Source: Baffinella frigidus (Eukaryota; Cryptophyceae; Cryptomonadales; Baffinellaceae). From it: a stretch of 13,361 nucleotides of DNA. Position numbers and translations under genes: made by a program. The notes under the pieces are model-generated. The model had not been told where the DNA came from and did not search any database. It saw only the letters and a list, made by a program, of their open reading frames with translations. Below, piece after piece: positions 1 through 6,783 of the stretch (positions are counted from its first letter, which is position 1; each line of letters starts with the position of its first letter). The stretch spans positions 1,029,670 through 1,043,030 of the forward strand of contig MU646306.1 of the NCBI GenBank assembly GCA_026770585.1, in the 5' to 3' direction.

Positions 1-165
1 CAGGGTTCAGAGTTTAGGGTTTAAGGATTAGGGTGCAGGGTGCAGGGTGCAGGGTTTAGGGTTCAGGGTGCAGGGTTTAGGTTTCAGGGTGCAGGGTTTA
101 GGGTTCAGGGTTCAGGGTGCAGGGTTTAGGGTTCAGGGTGTAGCGCTCAGGGTGCAGGGTGCAGG
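1..165. repeat. Degenerate telomere-like minisatellite (AGGGTTT / AGGGTGC)
   Basis: Heptamer-based units alternate between AGGGTTT, AGGGTTC and AGGGTGC. This is a degenerate form of the plant-type telomere repeat on the G-rich strand. Similar tracts lie inside the window at 779-915 and 7311-7385, and heptamers fill introns further right. This one is therefore probably interstitial and not a chromosome end. Reading frames crossing it (repeated QGLGFRV-type peptides) are artefacts of the repeat. Confidence 0.85.
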
Positions 166-778
166 TGTGCGTCCACGTCAGGCTGCTATGCCAGCCCCAC
201 CTGCATCTTCTCTTAGGCAAATTAAATCGTCCACGCCTTGTTTGTTCCAAGCCGGGTACTGCACGGAAAATCTTCTTTCTGTACGGACCAGTCGTGGATT
301 TGACGACCTGCAGTGTTCCGTCCAGCTGATGAACGAGGTGTGTTTTGCACGGATAATCCGTGTATGTGAAGGACAATCTGTGGTACAGGACGGGGGTGCT
401 GTGTATCAAACGGACCTGCAGTGTGCCCTTGCCGTACCGCTGATCACCGAGACAAAAGTCGAGAGTGAGACTTCTCTGAGAAAAAGTGCAACACGCTGTG
501 TATTGGACGAACACGCGGTGTCTTGGCAGGACAATCTGTGTACAGGACGGCCAAGGTGTGCACAGGGCCTGGAGTGTGAGTGGCCCTTGTCGTGCCTCGA
601 CCCCGACGCGTCCAGGTGTGTTTTGGATGGAAAGGGTGTGTAACGGACAAGCGGTGTCTTCGGATTCGAAAGCGAGGTGTGGTGTGTTCAGGACCTGCAG
701 GGTGCCCTTGACATACCACGACCCCGACGCATCCACGAACTGCACCGCGTCATCCTCCCCTGGTTCAGGGTGTGGGGT
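166..778. repeat. Degenerate complex tandem repeat, no gene seen
   Basis: The stretch contains diverged repeated blocks. GGACAATCTGTG followed by a TACAGGACGG block occurs near 371 and again near 529. A block containing CGACCCCGACGC occurs near 598 and near 718. A CCTGCAGTGT-like motif recurs near 308, 414, 568 and 694. Open frames exist on both strands, but their peptides show no conserved domain and echo the repeat. I read it as an old minisatellite, possibly lying within a very long intron of the minus-strand phosphatase gene. Confidence 0.5.
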
Positions 779-915
779 TTAGGGTTTGAGGTTTAGGGTA
801 GAGAGTTTAGTGTAGAGAGTACAGGGTACAGGGTATAGAGTTCAGGGTTTGGGGTTTGGGGTTTGGGGTTTGGGGTTTGGGGGTTGGGGTTAATGGTTCA
901 GGTTTAGGGTTTAGG
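779..915. repeat. Telomere-like G-rich repeat tract
   Basis: Variants of TTTAGGG and GGGTTTGG follow one another: TTTAGGGTTTGAGG, then five consecutive GGGGTTT units, then AGGTTTAGGGTTTAGG. Orientation is the same as the tract at position 1 and opposite to the CCCTAAA tract at 7311. Confidence 0.85.
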
Positions 916-1556
916 CGCCAGGTATAACCACCCGCCCTCCCCACAGTGAAATATTTCGATTTTTTCAGGCTGGGTTCTACGCACGCCCCGTGAAAGCCCG
1001 AGCCGCGTCCAGTGAGGACCGCGCGTCGTGCAGGAGCACTAGTTCCGAAAGCAGCCCCGTACCGTAGGCTGTATCCACCCTGAAATCGCAAAATACGCTG
1101 ATTTTTTCCCCCGAGAAAAGCTGGGTGTGGGTATCCCTGCTAAGAGAGGATCTGGGAGTGGGGGGGGGGGGGGCGTCTACCCGGGTGCTCCCCTTGTATC
1201 CGCGAGCGCTCATCCGGGTTTGACGCATTGTGCTCCTGGGTTAGTTGCACCTGCTCGCCCAGAGCCGTCGAATCAGAAATATGAAGTATTTGTTGACGGT
1301 ACATATAAGCCAATCGACGGAGCAGCCTCCCCCATTTTCCATGCGCGCACCACCTCCGCACGAGTACACCATCCCCCGAGTCACCCGCACGCGTCCATCG
1401 GCAGTCCCCCGCAAAATCACGTGTCCCAGGATCCCTCCCGTGTTTGCACTGCGGAACCCTGCAAGTGCGACCTCCCAGCCAACGCTCAGTGCTCCTCCCT
1501 CACTATCCAGCCCCAGATCACGCTACTGTCCCCGCCCGAGGCCGCCGGGGCTGGGC
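916..1556. other. Non-coding stretch with a 14-G run; possible minus-strand exon
   Basis: No recognisable domain is present. A run of 14 G lies at 1160-1173. On the minus strand a good 3' splice site (T-rich tract ending TTTCAG, complement of 1080-1087) precedes an open stretch 1079-977 reading VDTAYGTGLLSELVLLHD and onward to a stop. It could be an exon of the minus-strand gene, but I cannot tie it to the PP2C fold. Short similar tracts (GAAAAAATC followed by an A/T-rich run) lie on both sides of that stretch, near 945-966 and 1083-1110. Confidence 0.3.
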
Positions 1557-1676
1557 CTATGTCTCAAGAAAGCAGCACCAAGAAGCTGGGGCCCACGGGG
1601 CGCTGCCGGGAGTTGGGGGGAGCAGCGGGGCGCGCTCGATCCTGCGAGTTGCGGCAACAGAGGTTTCGGCAAGTAC

Positions 1677-2261
1677 CGCGGTGAGCTCGCCGCCCTCCTC
1701 CTGGAAGAGCACGGCGCGGCAGTCGCCCAGGTTGCCGACGGTCAGGTGCGTCGGGGAGACGTGTGCGACGAGCGCGCAGGCTCCCTCGAGGGACGAGGTC
1801 CAGTCGCCCTTGTCGACCATTGAATTTGCCATCCTGATCCATCCGCTCTCCAGCATTTGGAACACCCGCGTCATTGACGCTTCCGGAGCATCATTCCCAT
1901 CACGTGAGGTGTTCACGTAGTTCAAGACGTTGTTCTTGCAGAATTCGGCCGCCCGCGGGCCGTAGTGCCCATCAAAAACGCAGCAGAGGACGCCATCCTG
2001 GCCGACCTTCTGTACCACCATCCGGTCCTCTGTCGCCACGTTCGCTCCAATGCACGCCCAATCCGCCCGCCACCGTCCAGCGCGCTCGGACCCGAACTCG
2101 GGTTTCTTCCCGTTGGCATCCGCAAGCGCCTTGCGGCGCGAGTACATGGCGGCGGGCTCCTTGAGTGCGCCGTAGAGAACAATCGCCGAGACCCCTACCC
2201 CTGCAGAGGCCGCCATCCGCCGGCACATGGCCCGCGAGGGGACGGAATACCAGAAGCGCAT
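1677..2261 (-). CDS. PP2C-family protein phosphatase, N-terminal exon (pyruvate dehydrogenase phosphatase-like)
   Basis: Metal-dependent Ser/Thr protein phosphatase (PPM/PP2C). The exon encodes 195 residues. Seen in order: a short hydrophobic stretch at about residues 15-33, which could be a mitochondrial presequence or membrane anchor; the ED motif at 78-79; the metal-binding FDGHYGPRAAEF at about 96-107; then GACALVAHV (160-168) and LTVGNLGDCRAVL (173-185), matching the PP2C GA-A-V and GDSRAVL motifs with Cys for Ser. The end, QEEGGELTA, aligns with the segment just before the LSxDH motif of pyruvate dehydrogenase phosphatases, hence that subfamily guess. The minus-strand sequence continues GCG|GTACTT, so I place a phase-0 donor after 1677; the open frame running on to 1557 loses all similarity. 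The start ATG has an in-frame TGA eight codons upstream, but an upstream exon is possible. The C-terminal half (LSxDH, RAFGD, DGLWD motifs) is not recognisable, so the gene is partial here or a pseudogene. The divergent neighbour starts at 2656. Confidence 0.75.
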
Positions 2262-2336
2262 CGTGCAGCCCCTGCTGCGCGCTCAACAGGCCACGAAACC
2301 TCGGCCTGGAGCGGCTGTCAAGCGGTGCGCGTCCTG

Positions 2337-2441
2337 GACCAGGCGAGGAACCAGGTTCCCAGATTCAGTCAACCCCTCCCGGGGCCACTTCTGCAAAAGT
2401 TGTTCTGTCGACCGATCAACTTTTGCGGAAGTTGCCTGGTC
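2337..2441. repeat. Foldback element between the two divergent genes
   Basis: Outer arms GGACCAGGC (2337-2345) and GCCTGGTCC (2433-2441) are perfect complements. Inner arms 2388-2402 and 2417-2431 (CTTCTGCAAAAGTTG against CAACTTTTGCGGAAG) pair 14 of 15. The inner arm resembles the GCTGCAAAAGTTGAC sequence at the edge of a family A element near 5609. It is probably a small non-autonomous element in the shared 5' region of the phosphatase and the 2656 gene. Confidence 0.5.
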
Positions 2442-2655
2442 CTGAGGCGGGACGGGCCCGCCGCCTTCAACTGACATATTTTGCCTCGCGCCGGAGGGTG
2501 TTGGGACAGGCACAGTGGGCCTTTCGGGGCCGATTTCCCACAGCTGTGATCCTGCTGGAGGTGGGTAAGTTGCCGGGAGCCGCGGAAAGGCTGCCCGGGT
2601 CAGGGGGGGAAGACCTTTGCACGTCGACACCCCAGCGTGATTTTGACGCTTCACA

Positions 2656-3415
2656 ATGCAGAAGCAACCACTCCCAGGGCTAGATCCGTTCAAGGAGTCC
2701 TGCTTCAAAGGGCTTGACCCGCTCATGGACCCGCGCATGTCGACGACAAGTTTGCTGCGCGCTCAGAACATCAACACAAACTTCCAGGTACCCCTCCCCA
2801 GCCAAACCTAACCAAGCTTGCTTCGTGCTCTCCAGTGAAGAACTCTTCAGAATGCACAGCCAAGCTTGCTTGTGCTCTTCGGTTCAGAATCCTCATCCAG
2901 ACAACCTCATAGTTTTCCTCAAGAAGGTCCTCCTGAACGGCGTCGAATCCGGCGCATGGCAGGATGCCGACAGCTTCCTCATCTCCGCAGCGCGCCGCAA
3001 GTTCGACACGGGGTTTCTCCAGCCCGACGCCTTCGACAACGGGCTGGAAAAAACTCAAAGCAAGGACACGCGGCGCCCGGACCTCCCACCGCGGTGCAAC
3101 TCCGTGCTCGGGGTGCACGCGCCGGACCGCGGCGTGGACGGGGTGCTGAGGGGCGGGGCGGAGTCGCAGCTGGGGCTCGACTACGTTGACCTCGAGCAGC
3201 TGCTCCTGGAGAAGATGCAGGAGCTCAAAGTGGCTGCGCCCAACGGGAAGGTCAAGGGTGGGAAGAAGGCGCGGGCGGGGTCGGCGGATGCTGACAGGAA
3301 AGGCCCGGAGGGGGAGGAGGAGGAGGTGGCTGACGAGGATGCGTTTGCGAAGCGGATTCAGGAGGTGGCTCACCGTCCCCTAGCTCCCACCAGCCCTCCG
3401 AGATTGCAGAAATAG
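2656..3415 (+). CDS. Two-exon gene, 219-residue protein of unknown function
   Basis: Join 2656-2787 and 2888-3415. Exon 1 encodes 44 residues (starts MQKQPLPGLDPF, ends NINTNFQ) and ends CAG|GTACCC in phase 0. The 100-nt intron ends TTCGGTTCAG, and exon 2 continues NPHPDNLIVFLKKVLLNGVE. The start is supported by an in-frame TGA at 2644-2646 and A at -3. The N-terminal part of exon 2 looks like a folded amphipathic helical region (IVFLKKVLLNGVES, ADSFLISAARRKF). A leucine-rich helix (about residues 150-170, containing LEQLLLEKMQELKV) is followed by a basic patch (GKVKGGKKARAG) and an acidic run (GEEEEVADED). I do not recognise the family. The last residues (RPLAPTSPPRLQK) and the stop codon come from sequence that looks element-derived, because TAG lies in the terminal repeat of the foldback at 3410-3534. 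The original gene may have ended elsewhere, for instance by splicing at GAG|GTGGCT (3364/3365). GC-rich coding composition and splicing signals support a real gene. Confidence 0.65.
2804..2890 (+). repeat. Tandem duplication across the intron 3' end
   Basis: CCAAGCTTGCTT followed by (C)GTGCTCT occurs twice, near 2811 and near 2862. Both copies lead into TTCAGAAT, at about 2839-2846 and 2883-2890. Two near-identical acceptor sites therefore lie about 45 nt apart; only the second joins exon 1 to the long open frame. Confidence 0.6.
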
Positions 3416-3534
3416 TGCTCTGGGACGTTTTTTCAAAAGACGATTTTGGTACAAAATGTGTCAACTTAAGTCGCAGAGACCCCAGATCTGAGGTCTCTGC
3501 GAGATGAAGAGAAAATGTTCCATGGCACTATTTG
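3410..3534. mobile_element. Foldback element overlapping the stop codon of the 2656 gene
   Basis: Ends AAATAGTGC (3410-3418) and GCACTATTT (3526-3534) are perfect complements, and the arms pair at about 20 of 25 positions when extended inward. A second internal hairpin, CGCAGAGACC against GGTCTCTGCG (10 bp), lies near 3472-3501. The inner GTCAACTTAAG resembles family A elements. No target-site duplication is clear. Confidence 0.55.
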
Positions 3535-3554
3535 AGTCACCTCCCAGGGCTAGA

Positions 3555-3688
3555 GGTCTGTCTCACTCGGGTTGGCCGACTATTCTCAAGTTGACGTGCT
3601 GGGTCCGCGATACAAACCCGTCAACTTAAGAGCAAAAACATGCTCGGGCTCCCCAAATTGGTGGACCCTAATAGACTGAGACAGAGCC
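3555..3688 (+). mobile_element. Family A miniature inverted-repeat element (long form), copy 1
   Basis: Left end GGTCTGTCTCA pairs with right end TGAGACAGAGCC. The interior carries the family signature: GGGTTGGCCGACTATTCTC, then AAGTTGAC, a GGGTCCGCG core, and GTCAACTT. The same signature recurs at 5161-5297 and 11504-11615 on this strand, and near 4970-5050 and 5600-5692 on the other. It has no coding capacity, so it is a non-autonomous DNA element. Confidence 0.7.
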
Positions 3689-3748
3689 AGGTCCCCCCGA
3701 CCCCCTGTTGACTGAACCGGTCGGGCTTAGTTCGTGGACGATAACTTA

Positions 3749-3890
3749 CCACCAGCCCTCATAAGTGAACCAAATCAAACGATCGCAAAAGTTGATTTCC
3801 CTTGGGTGGTAAATGCTCAGGATTTACCACCCAGGGGAATTGCCCACAACTCTCCATGTCGCGATTTGGTTCACTTCTGAGGGCTGGTGG
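3749..3890. mobile_element. Family B miniature inverted-repeat element, copy 1 (142 bp)
   Basis: Left end CCACCAGCCCTCATAAGTG and right end complementary to CCACCAGCCCTCAGAAGTG; the arms extend through AACCAAATC, about 28 bp with one mismatch. It is flanked by TA on both sides (3747-3748 and 3891-3892), a likely 2-bp target-site duplication. A long inner hairpin (3797-3814 against 3822-3839, 17 of 18 paired) repeats the TTACCACCC motif of the ends. Other family copies lie at 6163-6300 and 10546-10685. Confidence 0.8.
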
Positions 3891-3892
3891 TA

Positions 3893-4064
3893 ACGGGGGA
3901 GAGTTTGTACCCAGAAATCTCCCATCAGTCAACCGTCGCACTCTCGGAGGTCACTCCCTATCGACAATTTCGCAAGGAGGCGTTTGTTCATTCACAATAA
4001 GTTGACGAATTTGTGAGGGAATTGACTTGAGAAAACGAGTTTTAGAACTCGTTTTCTGAGATAA
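3893..4064. other. Spacer with a 12-bp hairpin, no gene
   Basis: AGAAAACGAGTT (4030-4041) and AACTCGTTTTCT (4046-4057) form a perfect 12-bp stem with a 4-nt loop, immediately before the duplicated phosphatase segment. A family A-like AAGTTGACGAATTTGT lies near 4000. Otherwise nothing was recognised. Confidence 0.5.
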
Positions 4065-4132
4065 GCTCCAGGCCGAGGTTTCGTGGCCTGTTGAGCGCAC
4101 AGCAGGGGCTGCACGATGCGCTTCTGGTATTC

Positions 4133-4257
4133 TAGCTCTGCCTCAGTTTTGTTATGGCTCGTCCTTGTATTTAAAAGTATTTAAGAGCAGGAATTCGGTA
4201 CAAAAGGTCGAATAGAAAGCCTTTAGGACGAGCCGGAATAAAACGCAGGCAGAGCTA
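4133..4257 (+). mobile_element. Family A miniature element (short form), copy 1 (125 bp)
   Basis: Ends are TAGCTCTGCC and GGCAGAGCTA, perfect 10-bp inverted repeats. It is flanked by GGTATTC on both sides (4126-4132, 4258-4264), a perfect 7-bp target-site duplication proven by the empty site in the phosphatase gene near 2246-2252. The interior contains GGCTCGTCCTTGTATTTAAA and, inverted near the other end, AAGCCTTTAGGACGAGCC. A second copy in reverse orientation lies at 10079-10196. Confidence 0.9.
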
Positions 4258-4328
4258 GGTATTCCGTCCCCTCGCGGGTCATGCGCCAGCCGATGGGGGC
4301 CTCTGCGGGGGTAGGGGTCTCGGCGATT

Positions 4329-4469
4329 TCATGTGAAAACGGTTGTAGTTTAAAACTGCTGGGTAAAGAAATTTACTTCACAGCATGATCTTCATTGGCA
4401 ATATCAAAACATTCGTATAGTAATTTTCATTGATTCCTAAGGTTTCTAATAAAACCCGTTTTCGTACGA
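4329..4469. mobile_element. Family C miniature element, 141 bp, AT-rich
   Basis: Ends TCATGTGAAAACGG (4329-4342) and CCGTTTTCGTACGA (4456-4469) are imperfect inverted repeats, 11 of 14 paired. GATT flanks both sides (4325-4328, 4470-4473), a 4-bp target-site duplication shown by the empty site in the phosphatase gene. The interior is AT-rich and non-coding. No other copy was recognised in the window. Confidence 0.8.
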
Positions 4470-4524
4470 GATTGTTCTCTACAGCGCCTGCCAGGAGCCC
4501 GCCGCCATGTACTCGCGCCGCAAG

Positions 4525-4640
4525 GCGCTTGCGGATGCGAAGGGGGTGCCGCTCAACAGGCTTTTCCCAAGTTGACATGCTGGGTCCGTGGTACAAAGTC
4601 GTCAACCCCTTCACATCCGCAAGCGCCCTGTTGAGCGCAC
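4525..4640. repeat. Interleaved inverted repeats around a family A core
   Basis: GCGCTTGCGGATG..GAAGGGG (4525-4545) pairs with 4606-4626 with one mismatch. CGCTCAACAGG (4550-4560) pairs with CCTGTTGAGCG just after (about 4628-4638). Between them lies a family A core (about 4564-4608: CCCAAGTTGACATGCTGGG ... GTCAACCCC). Both repeated pieces come from the phosphatase duplicate. The junction therefore looks like a rearranged or hairpin-templated end of that duplication. Confidence 0.65.
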
Positions 4641-4659
4641 GGTGTTTCTTCTACGGCTT

Positions 4660-4794
4660 CCATTGCTTCTAATAGTTACGTAAGATTTTAATTTTAGATG
4701 AATCTATTTTCTATAATCCTTTTTAATTTAACCCAATTTTCTTTAAGTTGATTATCTGGTATCTTGATATTAGCCGTATCATCCGAAAGGCGCG
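4660..4794. other. AT-rich spacer
   Basis: A low-GC tract (runs of A and T around 4680-4760) contrasts sharply with its neighbours. No open frame with recognisable features, no hairpin of note, no gene called. Confidence 0.4.
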
Positions 4795-4898
4795 TATCGC
4801 TTGGGTGACCAGTAGGCTCATACGCCCTACCGTAGGGCCCGAGGACCTGCCTAGGGCTTCCACGGGCGATTATTCGCCCGGTGGTCACTTAAGGGATA
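4795..4898. mobile_element. Foldback element with GGGCGA/TCGCCC hairpin
   Basis: TATCGCTTGGGTGACCA (4795-4811) and TGGTCACTTAAGGGATA (4882-4898) pair at 14 of 17 positions. Inside, CGGGCGA and TCGCCCG form a 7-bp stem. The right 44 bp (4853-4896) recur nearly unchanged at 5378-5421. Probably another small non-autonomous element; no target-site duplication is clear. Confidence 0.5.
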
Positions 4899-4969
4899 GC
4901 CTAGCGCTGGCTCAGTCTATTTGGTCTCACCAATCTGGTACCAATCTGGTGAAACCAACCTCTTTTCTG

Positions 4970-5050
4970 CTGCAGAAGTTGACGACTTTGTACCACGGAC
5001 CCAGCATGTCAACTTGAGAAAAGTCCGGCAACCCTATCGAGGCAGAGCTA
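4970..5050 (-). mobile_element. Family A element (long form), truncated, minus orientation
   Basis: Reading the complement gives the family order: GCTCTGCCTCGATAGGG, TTGCCGGACTTTTCTC, AAGTTGACATGCTGGGTCCG and GTCAACTT. The far end is missing and joins CTGCAG at about 4972. The next copy of the same truncated type is at 5600-5692. Confidence 0.65.
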
Positions 5051-5160
5051 GATAGGAGAAAGAGCAGGGAATAACACGGGTGCGGGATGGTGGCAGAAGG
5101 AGATCCAACTAGCTGTGCCAGAAGGAGATCCAGCTACAGTGTGCGATTAACTGCCCGGAA

Positions 5161-5297
5161 CGCTCTGCCTTACTCGGGTTGACCGACTATGCGTAAGTTG
5201 ACAACCTGAATCCGCGGTACGCACCCGTCAACTTTACAACGAAAAAGAGCCCCCGCTCACCGAAACGCTTCGCCCAAATAGACGGAGGCAGAGAGCG
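5161..5297 (+). mobile_element. Family A miniature element (long form), copy 2
   Basis: Left end CGCTCTGCCTTAC and right end GGAGGCAGAGAGCG are imperfect inverted repeats. The interior GGGTTGACCGACTATGCG, AAGTTGAC, CCGCGGTAC, GTCAACTT and AAAGAGCCCCCGCTC matches copies 1 and 3. Non-coding. Confidence 0.7.
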
Positions 5298-5377
5298 AAT
5301 AATAACACCGGTTGCGGGATGGTGGCAGGCGGCGCTACTGTTCCAGCTATGCCAAAAGGAGATCCAGCTGCAATGGC

Positions 5378-5421
5378 AGGGCTTCCACGGGCGATTATTC
5401 GCCCGTTGGTCACTTAAGGGA
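5378..5421 (+). repeat. Second copy of the 4853-4896 hairpin block
   Basis: Forty-four bp from AGGGCTTCCACGGGCG through GGTCACTTAAGGGA, with one clear substitution relative to 4853-4896. It retains the GGGCGA/TCGCCC hairpin but not the left arm of the larger foldback. Confidence 0.7.
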
Positions 5422-5599
5422 GACCAATGCACGGAACACCCTAGTACCACGGTTCCCAGCACACACACAACGCACGCGTACCCTTCCGTACATCGGTTCG
5501 TTTCCTTAATAACTGCTTAAATCCTCAACACTCGAGACACTGGACCAGGCGGCGTTGCTGTTCCAGCTATGCCAGAAGGAGATCCAGCTGCAACTTAAG

Positions 5600-5692
5600 A
5601 AAATTCCGCTGCAAAAGTTGACAGATTTGTAGCACGAACCCAGCATGACAACTTAAGAAAAGTCTGGCAACCCTATCGAGGCAGAGCAAGAT
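5600..5692 (-). mobile_element. Family A element (long form), truncated, minus orientation, second such copy
   Basis: Same order and same truncation type as 4970-5050: CGCTGCAAAAGTTGAC, GACAACTTAAG, AAAAGTCTGGCAACCC, TATCGAGGCAGAGC. The two copies share flanking sequence on the right (GATAGGAG..AGAGCAGGGAATAACAC), so they were duplicated as part of a larger unit. Confidence 0.65.
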
Positions 5693-5966
5693 AGGAGGCA
5701 GAGCAGGGAATAACACGGGTGCCTCTCGGGCAGGCGGCGCTCCTCTTCCAGCTGTGCCAGAAGGAGATCCAGCTGCAGTGTGCGATTAACTGTCCGGAGC
5801 GCGCGCGCCTCGCACAACACTCCCTCAAATTCTTCTCTCAGGTTGCGAGCCCTCACCCTACCAGGAGGATACCTAGCGGAGGATACCTAGGAGGATACCT
5901 AGCTCAGTCTCAAGTCGGTTTGGGATAACTGCCCCCGGAACGCGCGCGTGCCTGGCCCAGCACTCT

Positions 5967-6100
5967 CATCTCCACAAAAGTATTAATTAATTGCTTCTGG
6001 TGCAACGAAATTTACTACACAAATGCTTTACTTCTACTTTTATGAGCAAATCGTGTAGTAATTTCCGTTGCCCAAAAGCAATTAATTAATATGGAGATTA
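5967..6100. mobile_element. Family E miniature element, long inverted repeats, copy 1
   Basis: Arms of about 40 bp: ATTAATTAATTGCTT then GGTGCAACGAAATTTACT and ACAC on the left (5982-6020) pair with GTGTAGTAATTTCCGTTG, then CCCAAAAGCAATTAATTAAT, on the right (6053-6090). Outer ATCTCCA (5968-5974) and TGGAGAT (6092-6098) also pair. Flanks ACTCT and ACTCC suggest a short target-site duplication in the array unit. A truncated reverse copy lies at 7543-7637. Confidence 0.8.
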
Positions 6101-6162
6101 ACTCCCTCAAATTCTTCTCTCAGGTTGCGAGCCCTCCCCCACCAAGAGGGATACCTAGCTCA

Positions 6163-6300
6163 CCACCCATCCTCACAGTCTGGGCAAATCGGGGAAAATG
6201 GCTCCAAAACCCCCCTTGAAGGCCGTCGGATTCCGACGGCCTGCAAGGGGGGTTGGTGTTTTTGACTTTTTGGATTTGCCCAAGTTGTGAGGGTTGGTGG
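6163..6300. mobile_element. Family B miniature element, copy 2 (138 bp)
   Basis: Left end CCACCCATCCTCACAGTCT and right end complementary to CCACCAACCCTCACAACTT. CA flanks both sides (6161-6162 and 6301-6302), and its removal restores CTAGCTCAGTCTCAAG as in neighbouring array units, which confirms a 2-bp target-site duplication. The interior holds a strong hairpin with AACCCCCCTTG outer and GGCCGTCGGA inner stems. Confidence 0.85.
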
Positions 6301-6383
6301 CAGTCTCAAGTCAGTTTGGGATAACTGCCCTCGGAACGCGCGCGCCTGGCCCAGCACTCTCTCAAGTTCTTCTCTCAGGTTCC

Positions 6384-6456
6384 AGCTCTGCCTCTGTCGG
6401 ATTGACGGATCGTTTTCGCACCAAACGTTTACGGGTGTCTACCACAAAACATGGCA
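6384..6456 (+). mobile_element. Family A-like fragment in the tandem array
   Basis: AGCTCTGCCTCTGTCGG then ATTGACGGATCG starts like a long-form family A element, but no matching right end is seen before the array unit resumes at CCTCCCTCAAG. Its boundaries are uncertain. Confidence 0.45.
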
Positions 6457-6615
6457 CAACCCTCCCTCAAGTTCTTCTCCCAGGTTACGAGCCCCTCCCC
6501 CAGGAGGACCCCCAGGGGGGCACCTAGCTCAGTCTCAAGTCTGTTTGGGATAACTGCCCCCGGAACACTCCCTCAAGTTCTTCTCCCAGGTGCTAGCTCA
6601 GTCTCAGTCGAGAGA

Positions 6616-6783
6616 GAGAGTTTCTTTATTGAAGAAGTACGCTGAGCGGGACTACATGAAACCCCACACCTGTAGCCTCAGTCTGAGTCTGTTTGGGCTC
6701 ACCGTTTTAGTGAGCCTGGGCTGGGTTTTGTTTCAAAGTTGAGGTCTTTTAAAGTTGACAACTTAAAGTTGACGGGTCTGTAC
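6616..6783. other. Insert between array units, GA tract and family A-like cores
   Basis: GAGAGAGAGAG lies near 6610-6619. GGCTCAC/GTGAGCC form a 7-bp stem near 6698-6718. Three AAGTTGA motifs (near 6736, 6751, 6766) and GTTGACAACTT are reminiscent of the family A palindromic core. No gene was seen. Confidence 0.4.

Larger units (their letters stand above)
4065..4538 (+). pseudogene. Inverted duplicate of the PP2C 5' segment, split by two elements
   Basis: This is a copy of the complement of 2116-2312, starting GCTCCAGGCCGAGG and ending GCGGATGC. It covers the phosphatase start codon and about the first 48 codons. Removing the insert at 4133-4257 plus one 7-bp duplication, and the insert at 4329-4469 plus one 4-bp duplication, leaves exactly 197 bp. 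That equals the source length, with only scattered substitutions. The reading frame is destroyed: the first insert brings TAG directly after the fifth codon. It is a dead fragment. Its uninterrupted counterpart allows both insertion points to be read exactly. Confidence 0.9.
5094..5778 (+). repeat. Four copies of an exon-like block encoding QAALLFQLCQKEIQLQ
   Basis: Near-identical 48-bp blocks at 5326-5373, 5546-5593 and 5731-5778 read QAALLFQLCQKEIQLQ in one frame; a partial, rearranged copy lies at 5094-5139. The peptide has heptad-like hydrophobic spacing typical of coiled coil, and substitutions between copies are mostly synonymous (GCG CTA/TTG/CTC; CAG CTA/CTG). Two copies are preceded by GGAATAACAC(G/C)GG..GCGGG and a family A end, so element and exon block were duplicated together. 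None has clean splice sites on both sides, so these are probably exon relics. Confidence 0.55.

Noticed and set aside
1-165. A chromosome end (telomere) at the left edge
   Set aside because: Units are degenerate, and similar tracts occur inside the window in both orientations, so an interstitial repeat is more likely.
47-745. Long open frames on both strands through the left repeat region
   Set aside because: The peptides repeat the underlying heptamers (QGLGFRV units), show no domain, and overlap on both strands, as expected for GC-rich repeats lacking stops.
1127-1920. Plus-strand frames of 158-192 codons opposite the phosphatase
   Set aside because: The minus-strand frame carries ordered PP2C motifs; the plus-strand frames have none and are shadows.
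2771-3373. A 200-codon minus-strand frame opposite the 2656 gene
   Set aside because: It is a shadow of the plus-strand exon 2; the plus frame has a spliced start, better composition and an in-frame upstream stop defining the start.
4853-4896. A tRNA or small structured RNA suggested by the GGGCGATTATTCGCCC hairpin
   Set aside because: No cloverleaf or other recognisable fold; it is the arm region of a foldback element and is duplicated at 5378.
3555-6456. An autonomous transposase among the elements
   Set aside because: No open frame inside or near the elements shows transposase-like sequence; all elements are about 100-240 bp and non-coding.
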